A DNA stretch of 45,653 bases from Pedobacter rhizosphaerae (GTDB taxonomy: Bacteria > Bacteroidota > Bacteroidia > Sphingobacteriales > Sphingobacteriaceae), in contig NZ_FOGG01000026.1 of NCBI RefSeq assembly GCF_900111155.1, forward strand, positions 17,709 through 63,361. The letters run 5' to 3'. A program made the translations under genes and the position numbers. The notes beneath the pieces were generated by a model. The model did not search any database. It worked only from the letters and a program-made list of their open reading frames with translations, and was not told the origin of the DNA. This document shows positions 7,880 to 15,811 of this stretch, piece after piece. Position 1 is the stretch's first letter; each line of letters starts with the position of its first letter.

Positions 7880-8600
7880 CGTGGCAAATTAATTTTAACC
7901 ACCAAGAACACTAACTTTTTCACAGAGAACGGAGGGCGCACACAGGTATCCATAGCTCATTTAACCACTAAGGACACTAAGTTTTTCACAGAGGGAATAA
8001 GGGCTTTAAGCACTCAGCCCGTAACACATTTAACCACTGAGGACACTAAGTTTTTCACAGAGAAAAGGAGGGCTAAAGCACACAGCCATTTAATCGCAAA
8101 GAAAAAGTTTGCGTCTTGCAAGGGCTCCACACCCCGTAACCCATAACACGCAACCCATTTAACCGCAAAGCACGCCAAGTTTTCGCAAAGAAACGCAAAG
8201 TTTCTTTTTGTAAATGCACCACACCCAGTAACCCATTTAACCACTGAGGACACTAAGTTTTTCACCGAGAAAAGGAGGGCTAAAGCACCCAGCCCGTAAC
8301 CCATTTAACCGAAGAGAAAAAGTTTGCGTCTTGCAAGGGCACCACACCCCGTAACACATTACACACACCCCGTAACCCATTTAACCACTGAGGACACTAA
8401 GTTTTTCACAGAGAAAAGGAGGGCTAAAGCACACAGCCATTTAATCGCAAAGAAAAAGTTTGCTTCTTGCATGGGCTCCACACCCCGTAACCCATAACAC
8501 GCAACCGATAACTCATTTAACCCCACAGAAGAACAAAGTTGCTTCTTCCATGGGCTCCACGCCCCGTAACCCATAACACGCAACCCATAACCCTTTTATA
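7880..8600. repeat. Dispersed repeats of the ACCACTGAGGACACTAAG family
   Basis: At least five copies of a unit built on TTAACCACTgAGGACACTAA followed by GTTTTTCACAGAG are present, near 7898, 7960, 8030, 8235 and 8380. They are mixed with copies of CACCCCGTAACCCATAACAC and GTTTGCGTCTTGCAAGGGC (about 8105, 8320, 8458, 8540). Many Bacteroidota genomes carry such intergenic repeats. Open frames on both strands in this field are artefacts of the repeats. Confidence 0.8.
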
Positions 8601-8654
8601 ATGTACTGATTATGATTGATTTACATTGATGTGTAACAATTATAAATAGTTAAT

Positions 8655-8669
8655 CTATGGATTTGGTAG
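8655..8669 (+). promoter_or_regulatory. Candidate operator CTATGGATTTGGTAG (copy 4)
   Basis: Near-palindromic 15-mer overlapping the -33 TTTG (8662-8665) of the promoter for the poly-cysteine leader and SusC operon. It begins 31 bp before the -7 box, as at 7113, which makes a shared regulator likely. Confidence 0.55.
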
Positions 8670-8693
8670 ATTAAATAAAATTTTCTATGTTTG
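8662..8693 (+). promoter_or_regulatory. Bacteroidota-type promoter of the leader ORF and sulfur operon
   Basis: -33 TTTG at 8662-8665 and -7 TATGTTTG at 8686-8693, with 20 bp between. The expected start of transcription is only a few bases before the leader ATG at 8703, so the leader mRNA would be nearly leaderless. Confidence 0.65.
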
Positions 8694-8702
8694 AACCCAA
8701 TC

Positions 8703-8810
8703 ATGAAAACAGCATTAGTATTCACAACCCGGTCGCGCTCTGAAACCGATTCTATACAGATTAATCTAAAACAACAGCTGATGGTTCAGTCTTGTTGCTG
8801 TTGTGGCTAA
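8703..8810 (+). CDS. Poly-cysteine leader peptide (35 aa), candidate cysteine sensor
   Basis: A 35-codon ORF directly after the promoter encodes a peptide starting M-K-T-A-L-V-F-T-T-R and ending S-C-C-C-C-G, with four consecutive cysteine codons (TGT TGC TGT TGT) just before Gly and the stop. It has no signal peptide. It sits 199 bp before the SusC gene of an operon with sulfite oxidation and sulfate export genes. Runs of the regulated amino acid near the end of a short ORF are the mark of attenuation leaders, and poly-cysteine leader ORFs are known to control sulfur genes in mycobacteria. The plausible model is that ribosome stalling when Cys-tRNA is scarce turns on the operon. No U-tract terminator is seen between leader and SusC, so the mechanism (Rho or translational coupling) is open. 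A short metal-binding or modified peptide is the alternative. Confidence 0.65.
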   Translation: MKTALVFTTRSRSETDSIQINLKQQLMVQSCCCCG

Positions 8811-8890
8811 ACTACTTTACGCTCCGAAATCGTAGTATCAATGACCACCCTATCCCGATTCTAAAGATGTATTAAACCAAACCAAAAAAA

Positions 8891-8915
8891 AACCGACAAG
8901 GAAGCCTTGCCGGTT
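8891..8915. other. Hairpin in the SusC 5' UTR, terminator-like on the minus strand
   Basis: AACCGACAAGG (8891-8901) pairs with CCTTGCCGGTT (8905-8915) with one mismatch and an AAG loop. On the plus strand no T-run follows. On the minus strand it is followed by nine T's, so it would work as an intrinsic terminator for antisense transcription coming from inside the SusC start region. It may also be part of the leader's regulatory fold. Confidence 0.55.
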
Positions 8916-9009
8916 ATCGTGGAATATCAGTTCTGTAACGCCAATCACGCACTGATACCCTTCCAGTCTTAACCAATGAACTTAGTCATTAACTTAAAAC
9001 CAGTTAAAT

Positions 9010-12000
9010 ATGGAAATATTTCTCCATAAGAAAAAGCATTTTATATCAGGCAGCCTCATTTTCTTCTTTTCGCTGCTTGCATTTTCAAACCCTATCTTCG
9101 CCCAGGTAGAACCACCACCACTGATCAATTCCAACCTTCATGGAGTAGTAATCGATTCGGCAAGCAAGCAACCTTTGCCTGGTGTTATCGTTCGGATTAA
9201 GGGGGTTACCCACTCGGTATCAACCGATAACGAAGGTAAATTTGTATTTGTAACCGGACAAAAATTGCCTTACACTTTAATCTTAAGCTATGTAGGCTAC
9301 CAAACCAAAGAAATTGTAGTTGGCAATAGTCCGGTTACCATCAGGCTGAGAGAAACCAGTAGTCAGCTAAATGATGTGGTAGTAGTGGGCTATGGTACCC
9401 AAACCAGAAAATCGATTACCGGCTCCGTTTCTACAATCGCCGTTGATGAGGTAAGAACAAAACCTACAGCAACCTTTGCCGAACAACTTCAGGGAAAAGC
9501 TCCGGGCTTACAGGTTAGCACTTCTACCGGAATACCGGGTGATGGTATGTTCATCCGTATCAGGGGTACAACTTCTATTAACGCCAGTAACGATCCTTTA
9601 TATGTAATTGATGGGGTATATGTGAACAATAGCTCCCTTCAGCGCATTTCCACCCAAGGCCAGGCCAATAATCCCTTATCAGATATCAATCCGGATGATA
9701 TAGAAAATATTACCGTACTTAAGGATGCCGATGCGACCGCCATTTATGGAGCAAGGGCAGCTAATGGCGTTATTTTAATAACCACTAAACGTGGGAAGTA
9801 CAACACCGGGCCAAAGGTTACACTGAGCAGTTATGTGGGATATGCCAAAGCACCTAAGTTATGGGATCTGGTAACCGGACCTCAGCATGCAGAACTGGTA
9901 AATGAGTTTTACCGAAATTCTAACGCTGATGCTATTGCCATTGCTGCTGCAAATGGAACCACGCCGGTAACAACTTACAGATTTCAGCCATTTCGTGCGC
10001 TAACCGATAACCCAACAGCTTCACCAGCTCCACGTGGCTTACCCCAGGATCAAAATACCTACGACCGTTTAAACAAAGCCTTCCGCACCGGATTTCTTCA
10101 AAATTATGATGTTTCAGTATCTGGTGGGAATGATAAGACCACTTATTACATTGGCGGAGGACTCAACAAACAGGAAGCAACGCTTAAAACCAACGACTTC
10201 AGACGTGGGAGTTTTAAAATTAACCTTGATCAGCGAATTGGTGATTTTGTAACCATTGGGACCAGCAATATCCTTACACAAACTTACCGAACCAACGCCA
10301 GGGTAGGAGATGGTCCGCAAGGTGGAATTCTCCAATCAGCATTACACACACCAACCTATCTTCCTGAAGTAAATGCCGATGGAACGCCCGGTAAATGGGC
10401 GGGTTTTGATAACCTTGATGTTTTACTAGCCAACACCAACATGAATAGTACCAGTAACCGGCTAATCAGCAACGTTTATGGAGAAGCGAAAATATTAAAA
10501 GACCTGACTTTCAAAACCAGTTGGAGTGTAGATTATAATCAATACAATGAGTTTCAGTACTGGAATAGCTTAACCAATTTGGGAATTGCCAATAAAAACT
10601 TAGGTTCTACCAGTGTGAGTAACAATACCATCTGGACCAATGAGCAAACCTTGAACTATAATCACACGTTTGGGGAGCATGCCTTGGGGGCGCTCATCGG
10701 CAACTCACTACAGGGTGCAGTAATTAATCAGGTATTGGCGCAGGGAACCAATTTTCCAAACGATTCTTTCCAGCAGATTGCCTCGGCAGCCACTACAACT
10801 TCATCTGCTACCGAATCTGAATATACCTTATCCTCTTTCTTCGCCCGCTTGAATTATAACTATGCAGGCAAATACTATGCGGTTTTTAGCATCCGTGGAG
10901 ATGGTTCATCCCGCTTCGGAGCCAATCACCAATGGGGATATTTCCCTTCTGCCGGAGTATCATGGCGGATCAAAAAAGAGAATTTCTTAAAAGATGTTGC
11001 AGTGATCTCGGATCTTAAACTTCGTGCGAGTTTAGGGGTAACGGGTAACCAAAACGGAATAAACGATTTTGCTTCTCGTGGCCTCTGGGGTGCCGGAGCG
11101 AATTACCAAAATAATCCCGGTACCATCCCCTCGCAGCTGGCTAACCCTGATTTGAAATGGGAAAGTACCTGCCAAACCAATATCGGACTTGATTTAAGCC
11201 TTTTTAAGGAAAGATTAACCATCAGCGGAGACGTATATGAAAAGTATACCAGTAACCTGCTCCTTAACTTACCTCTCGCATCAAGCAAAGGCTTTTCTTC
11301 TATTTTAACCAATGCCGGAGAGATGAGTAATAAAGGTTTCGAACTGAATGTGAGCAGTATTAACCTGGACCATGCTTTCAAGTGGAGTACCAATCTGAAT
11401 GTATCCAGAAATATCAATAAGATCGAAAAGCTTCCAACCCCGGTGGTAGCGGCCTATGCTGCACAACGAATGGTTCAGGGCTTATCGATGTATACTTTTT
11501 TTACTTACAATCAGTTGTATGTTGATCCACAAACCGGGAATGCCGTTTATGAAGATGCAGATAAAAACGGGGTAATCAATTCAAATGATATTGTTCCTGT
11601 GGGTAATGCCCTACCTAAATTTAACGGCGGAATTACCAATAATTTCAGTTACAAAGGCTTCGATTTGTCTGTATTCTTCAACTTCGTTTACGGCAACAAG
11701 GTGTATAACAATAATAACTATTTCCTGGAGGGTGGCGGAACACGTGATGCCAACAGGGCCATGGATGTTTTCCAATTGAATCGCTGGCAAAAACCAGGAG
11801 ACATTACCGACTTACCGAGACTTACGGCTTATAATCAAAATTATACCATCAGTCCAACCAGCCGCAATATAGAAGATGGATCTTTTATCCGCTTGAGCAA
11901 TATCACCTTGGGCTACAACCTTCCAAAAGAGTTCATCAGAAAAGTAAAACTATCATCGGTTAGAATTTACGCCAGTGGTTCCAATCTGGCTTTGTGGACG

Positions 12001-12120
12001 AAATACAAAGGACCAGATCCTGAAATTAACGTGTCCTCCTCCGCAACCGTTTTGGGCTATGATTTAGGAACTCCACCAGTACCAAGAAGCTTCCAGATTG
12101 GTGCCAACATTAGTTTTTAA
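9010..12120 (+). CDS. SusC/RagA-type TonB-linked outer-membrane receptor
   Basis: A 1036-residue protein that moves a substrate across the outer membrane with energy from TonB. Order of parts: signal peptide (1-31, ending I-F-A-Q), a carboxypeptidase-regulatory-like domain (about 44-113, H-G-V-V-I-D-S to Y-V-G-Y-Q), a TonB-dependent plug (about 117-255, with V-V-V-V-G-Y-G-T and D-A-T-A-I-Y-G-A-R-A-A-N-G), then the beta-barrel to the C-terminal Phe. The length is typical. It is the first gene of a nine-gene operon; the SusD partner follows after 17 bp. Because the operon continues with sulfur oxidation genes rather than glycoside hydrolases, the imported molecule is probably sulfur-containing, not a plain sugar (inference). 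It lies downstream of the poly-cysteine leader. Confidence 0.95.
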   Translation: MEIFLHKKKHFISGSLIFFFSLLAFSNPIFAQVEPPPLINSNLHGVVIDSASKQPLPGVIVRIKGVTHSVSTDNEGKFVFVTGQKLPYTLILSYVGYQTKEIVVGNSPVTIRLRETSSQLNDVVVVGYGTQTRKSITGSVSTIAVDEVRTKPTATFAEQLQGKAPGLQVSTSTGIPGDGMFIRIRGTTSINASNDPLYVIDGVYVNNSSLQRISTQGQANNPLSDINPDDIENITVLKDADATAIYGARAANGVILITTKRGKYNTGPKVTLSSYVGYAKAPKLWDLVTGPQHAELVNEFYRNSNADAIAIAAANGTTPVTTYRFQPFRALTDNPTASPAPRGLPQDQNTYDRLNKAFRTGFLQNYDVSVSGGNDKTTYYIGGGLNKQEATLKTNDFRRGSFKINLDQRIGDFVTIGTSNILTQTYRTNARVGDGPQGGILQSALHTPTYLPEVNADGTPGKWAGFDNLDVLLANTNMNSTSNRLISNVYGEAKILKDLTFKTSWSVDYNQYNEFQYWNSLTNLGIANKNLGSTSVSNNTIWTNEQTLNYNHTFGEHALGALIGNSLQGAVINQVLAQGTNFPNDSFQQIASAATTTSSATESEYTLSSFFARLNYNYAGKYYAVFSIRGDGSSRFGANHQWGYFPSAGVSWRIKKENFLKDVAVISDLKLRASLGVTGNQNGINDFASRGLWGAGANYQNNPGTIPSQLANPDLKWESTCQTNIGLDLSLFKERLTISGDVYEKYTSNLLLNLPLASSKGFSSILTNAGEMSNKGFELNVSSINLDHAFKWSTNLNVSRNINKIEKLPTPVVAAYAAQRMVQGLSMYTFFTYNQLYVDPQTGNAVYEDADKNGVINSNDIVPVGNALPKFNGGITNNFSYKGFDLSVFFNFVYGNKVYNNNNYFLEGGGTRDANRAMDVFQLNRWQKPGDITDLPRLTAYNQNYTISPTSRNIEDGSFIRLSNITLGYNLPKEFIRKVKLSSVRIYASGSNLALWTKYKGPDPEINVSSSATVLGYDLGTPPVPRSFQIGANISF

Positions 12121-12137
12121 CCTTTAAGCAGTTAAAC

Positions 12138-13499
12138 ATGAAAAAAGTAACTTACCTACTCGCATTCACTATATTATTTTCTTCCTGCAAGAAGTTTCTG
12201 GAGACACAACCACAACTTCAGGTAGATCAGGAACAGGCGATTATTAACGCCGGAACAGCTGCCACAGCAGTTAACGGCCTATTCAATTTATTGGCCGCTA
12301 ATGGCTATTACGGATCTAACTTTCCTGCGCTATCTTATCTGTCAGCAGGAGATATTCAATGGTCGGGCTCGCAGGCCGATCCAAATGAAATTACCAAACA
12401 TTTAACCTCGGCCACAAATGGCTATGTACAATCGGCCTGGACCGCTATCTATAAAACGATCTCTCAGGCCAATTATATTATCGACAAGGTACCTGGTGTA
12501 AACGATACCCAATTAACTACCGCTTTAAAAAATCAATATTTAGGAGAGGCCTATTTTGTGAGGGCACTTGCTTATTTCGATCTTGCAAGAGGATGGGGAG
12601 GCGTACAATTAATATTAAAACCAACTAATTCTTCAGAAGATAATACTGGAATACCACGGAGTAGCCTGGCCGATACCTATGCCCAGGTGCTCAAAGATTT
12701 AAACAGTGCAGAAACTTTGGTTCCGGCAGCTGTAAACCGCAATCGGGTATCTTTGAGGACGGTTCAGGCACTGAAAGCCAGGTTTTATCTCTACCAAAAA
12801 AACTGGGCATTGGCCGAACAATTTGCTTCCCTGGTAATTGCCGATAACGCTAACTATAATCTGGTAGCACCTTACAGTGCTTTTTTTGCCAATAATGCAG
12901 TCACTACGGCAGAATCGGTTTTGGAGTTAGCCTATTTTACATCTAACACTAACGGACATAGCAATTGGTGGTTGCCACCGGCACTTGGCGGACGTAGGGA
13001 ATGGTCGCCAAATGATGCCTTGGTTACGCTCTTAAACAATGCAGCCGTTGGTGGAAACCGAAATACCCTGATTGCCCAAACTGCGCCTCCAGGAAATTTA
13101 TGGTATGGCAAATTATACTATCGTAACCCACTGGGTACTGATCCTGCCTATGTAATTCGCATAGCCGAATTATACCTTATCCGCTCAGAGGCACGTGCTT
13201 ATCAGGGTAATTTAACAGGAACCAACAGTGCCATTTCAGATTTGAATGCTGTGCGCAGCCGGGCGGGGGTGGGTGCAAGCACGGCCGCTACGCTTACAGA
13301 TATTTTACTAGCCTTAGAAAAAGAACGTCAGGTAGAGTTCCCTTTTGAAGCCGACCGCTGGTTTAATTTGGTAAGAACTGATCGTGCTCAGACGCTTTTA
13401 TCACTTCCTGATAAACACCTTTATCTTTTTCCTATTCCATATAATGAAACATTGGTTGATCCACAGCTTGCCGGTGGAAACCGTAACCCAGGTTATTAA
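12138..13499 (+). CDS. SusD/RagB-type substrate-binding lipoprotein
   Basis: A 453-residue surface lipoprotein that forms the lid of the SusC channel. The signal peptide ends with a lipobox and Cys17 (F-S-S-C-K-K). SusD features are the N-terminal L-E-T-Q-P segment, the tetratricopeptide-like helices around Y-L-G-E-A-Y-F-V-R-A-L-A-Y-F-D-L at about 134-149, and the C-terminal K-E-R-Q-V-E-F-P-F-E-A-D-R-W-F-N-L-V-R motif near 395-415. It lies 17 bp after SusC. The ligand cannot be predicted, but the neighbours suggest an organosulfur compound or sulfur-rich peptide. Confidence 0.95.
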   Translation: MKKVTYLLAFTILFSSCKKFLETQPQLQVDQEQAIINAGTAATAVNGLFNLLAANGYYGSNFPALSYLSAGDIQWSGSQADPNEITKHLTSATNGYVQSAWTAIYKTISQANYIIDKVPGVNDTQLTTALKNQYLGEAYFVRALAYFDLARGWGGVQLILKPTNSSEDNTGIPRSSLADTYAQVLKDLNSAETLVPAAVNRNRVSLRTVQALKARFYLYQKNWALAEQFASLVIADNANYNLVAPYSAFFANNAVTTAESVLELAYFTSNTNGHSNWWLPPALGGRREWSPNDALVTLLNNAAVGGNRNTLIAQTAPPGNLWYGKLYYRNPLGTDPAYVIRIAELYLIRSEARAYQGNLTGTNSAISDLNAVRSRAGVGASTAATLTDILLALEKERQVEFPFEADRWFNLVRTDRAQTLLSLPDKHLYLFPIPYNETLVDPQLAGGNRNPGY

Positions 13500-13506
13500 T
13501 TTTAAG

Positions 13507-14448
13507 ATGATGAAAAAAATAACTTTCATTATGCTGGCCATTGTGGCATTTTACAGCACTTTATTCGCGCAACGCGCACCAATAACGGTGAAAAAATCCG
13601 ATACCCGGCATGGCCCGGAGAAAGGGAGCCTTCTTATTATCGGTGGAAATGTAGGCTCCCAAAGAGATATCTGGGAGAAATTTACCGAACTGGCAGGAGG
13701 GAAGGATAAAGCCGTGCTGGTAGTGGTAACCACTGCAGGAGGAGATTCAGCCGCCTTTGACCAGAAAGGGGTGGCAGAAGTGAAGCGCCAAACAGGAATT
13801 AAAAATGTAACGCTTTTCCATACCAGCGACCTCAAAGAAGCCAATAGTGAAAAATTTATTGCGCCATTAAAAAATGCTACAGCCGTTTATTTTGAAGGCG
13901 GAAGACAATGGCGTATTGCCGATTCTTACCTCAACACCCTTACTCATCAGGCATTTATAGATGTTTTGAATAGGGGTGGTGTTATAGCAGGGAGTTCGGC
14001 CGGTGCATCTATATTAGGTTCTTTCCTTTGGCGGGGCGATACCAAAGGTGCTCATATCCTCGTGGGCGATCACACCCAGGGATTAGGTTTACTCAAAAAT
14101 TCAGCAATTGATCAGCATTTACTGGTGAGGAACAGGCAGTTTGGCCTGGTTGATTTCATCCGTAAATCTCCTGAATTGATTGGATTGGGGTTAGATGAGG
14201 CCACAGCAGTTTTGGTACAGCGGGATAGTTTGCAGGTACTGGGTAAATCGGTGGTTGCCGTTTATGATTACAACAGGATTGTAGATAATGCGGGTAAACA
14301 TGTAGTGGATGGCCGGGAAGATTTTACCGCATCCAGCGGACCCTTTTTCTTTCTGAGGGCCGGACAAAAATACGACCTCTCTAAACGGCAAGTAATCAAG
14401 GAAGCTCGAAAATTGCCTGCTGTAGCCAATAAAACTGATTATAAATAA
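13507..14448 (+). CDS. Exported cyanophycinase-like serine peptidase (S51)
   Basis: A 313-residue protein starting at the first of two ATGs (M-M-K-K); a longer frame reading back into the SusD gene has no support. A signal peptide covers residues 1-22 (ending L-F-A-Q). The body matches peptidase family S51 / cyanophycinase: S-L-L-I-I-G-G-N at 41-48, Y-F-E-G-G-R-Q near 128-134, and the nucleophile Ser164 in A-G-S-S-A-G-A. Family members cut acidic dipeptides or the beta-Asp-Arg bonds of cyanophycin. It would act in the periplasm on material brought in by the SusC/SusD pair, 7 bp upstream, so the substrate may be a peptide or amide conjugate that releases a sulfur compound (inference). Confidence 0.85.
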   Translation: MMKKITFIMLAIVAFYSTLFAQRAPITVKKSDTRHGPEKGSLLIIGGNVGSQRDIWEKFTELAGGKDKAVLVVVTTAGGDSAAFDQKGVAEVKRQTGIKNVTLFHTSDLKEANSEKFIAPLKNATAVYFEGGRQWRIADSYLNTLTHQAFIDVLNRGGVIAGSSAGASILGSFLWRGDTKGAHILVGDHTQGLGLLKNSAIDQHLLVRNRQFGLVDFIRKSPELIGLGLDEATAVLVQRDSLQVLGKSVVAVYDYNRIVDNAGKHVVDGREDFTASSGPFFFLRAGQKYDLSKRQVIKEARKLPAVANKTDYK

Positions 14449-14454
14449 CCTACA

Positions 14455-15786
14455 ATGAGTAATATAAATACAGCCCAAGGCCCCGATTGGACCGCTTCTG
14501 AAAAGGGAATTTTTAGGTTCTTTTTTCTCTATTTTATTCTTCAGGCAATTCCATTGAGTATAGATTTTTTTAAAATCGTTTTTGGTTTTAACTGGCTAAA
14601 AATCAGCTATACCGATATCTTTAATCTGAGTCGTTTATCGGCAAAGTTCATCCCCGGGCCAGATAGCTTCATCAATTGGATAATTGTCGCATTTATCGCC
14701 ATAATTGGTTCCGTTTTATGGGCTAAATCAACCTATAAAAATGTAGATTATAACAAACTTTATTACTGGTTAAGGGCCATTGTGAGGTACCGATTGGCCA
14801 TAGGGATCATTGGTTATGGGTTTATTAAGTTTTTTCCCTTGCAGGCACCATTTCCCTCTATCAGTAACCTCAATACCAGTTACGGCGATTTTACCGACTG
14901 GAAAATTTTCTCCATGAGTTTAGGCATTACCCCAAGTTATGAGGCGTTTCTGGGTGGAATAGAAATACTGGCGGGTTTGCTCTTATTCTTCAGAAAGACA
15001 GCCACCATAGGAGCGATAATCATACTCATCTTTACGGGCAATGTTTTTATTTCCAATCTGGCTTACCAGGGAGGAGAATATGTTTACGCCAGTTACCTGA
15101 TTAGTTTTGCCCTATTCGTATTGTGGTTTGATACTCAAAGAATCTACAACCTCGTATCGCTTGAACGGCCAACTGAACCCAATAGGTTTAAACCTTTATT
15201 CTCTGTCCAAACACAGAAAATCAGACTTGCCCTGAAAACTGTAATCATCTTCTTTTTTGTATTGCTCTATGGTTTTAAAACCTATTCAGGATTGCAACAC
15301 GATCCTTATCAGTTTCCCAAAGCAAGCGGACTCGCTGCTGCCGCAGGGGTTTATAATGTAAGCGAATTTAAAATCAATAATCAGATTTTGCCCTACAATC
15401 CTGCCGATCCAATACGATGGAAGGATGTGGTTTTTGAAAAATGGGCTACCGTCAGTGTACGGTCTAATCGGCCTGTGCTCATTGATTCAGCAAATTATGA
15501 GCAGGCTTTTGCCCATGATAAGGACCGCAATTACGAATTAGCTGGCTCGGGAGGTAGGCATTATTATCATTATGTAATAGATACTGTCCGTAATATACTT
15601 TCGCTGGAGAATAAAAATCCTCATTATAAGGGAGAGCGACTAAGCCTAACTTATCAACGTCCCGATACTTCAACCATCATTCTAACCGGGCTTAACGAAA
15701 ATCGGGATTCCATTTATGTGGTTTTGAATAAGATAGATAAAAAGTATCCATTAAAAATGAGTCGCCGCAAAGCACTTAAACTTTAA
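14455..15786 (+). CDS. DoxX-like membrane protein with C-terminal soluble domain (paralogue 1)
   Basis: A 443-residue integral membrane protein. Hydrophobic segments lie at about 18-45, 72-90, 112-128, 155-178, 184-203, 208-226 and 258-276, and the middle part (R-Y-R-L-A-I-G-I-I-G-Y-G-F-I-K, then G-G-I-E-I-L-A-G-L-L-L-F-F-R-K) resembles the DoxX/DoxD membrane family. DoxD is the membrane part of archaeal thiosulfate:quinone oxidoreductase. After residue 280 comes a beta-rich soluble domain (about 290-435) ending in I-L-T-G-L-N-E-N-R-D-S-I-Y-V-V-L, probably periplasmic. It is 6 bp after the S51 peptidase gene and paralogous to the next gene. A role as a quinone-linked sulfur oxidoreductase or membrane partner of SoxCD is possible but unproven. 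Confidence 0.78.
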   Translation: MSNINTAQGPDWTASEKGIFRFFFLYFILQAIPLSIDFFKIVFGFNWLKISYTDIFNLSRLSAKFIPGPDSFINWIIVAFIAIIGSVLWAKSTYKNVDYNKLYYWLRAIVRYRLAIGIIGYGFIKFFPLQAPFPSISNLNTSYGDFTDWKIFSMSLGITPSYEAFLGGIEILAGLLLFFRKTATIGAIIILIFTGNVFISNLAYQGGEYVYASYLISFALFVLWFDTQRIYNLVSLERPTEPNRFKPLFSVQTQKIRLALKTVIIFFFVLLYGFKTYSGLQHDPYQFPKASGLAAAAGVYNVSEFKINNQILPYNPADPIRWKDVVFEKWATVSVRSNRPVLIDSANYEQAFAHDKDRNYELAGSGGRHYYHYVIDTVRNILSLENKNPHYKGERLSLTYQRPDTSTIILTGLNENRDSIYVVLNKIDKKYPLKMSRRKALKL

Positions 15787-15811
15787 TTAAAGAACCATAA
15801 ATAACAACAAG

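Noticed and set aside
7784..8583. Open frames on both strands between the NIL gene and the sulfur operon
   Set aside because: They are translations of the ACCACTGAGGACACTAAG repeats; the same peptide appears several times in one frame.
8891..8915. Plus-strand attenuator terminator for the poly-Cys leader
   Set aside because: The stem has no U-tract on the plus strand, so I do not call it a transcription terminator for the operon.
13384..13506. Longer N-terminus for the S51 peptidase, overlapping the SusD gene
   Set aside because: The ATG at 13507 begins a perfect signal peptide; the extension overlaps SusD by over 100 bp and looks non-coding in that frame.
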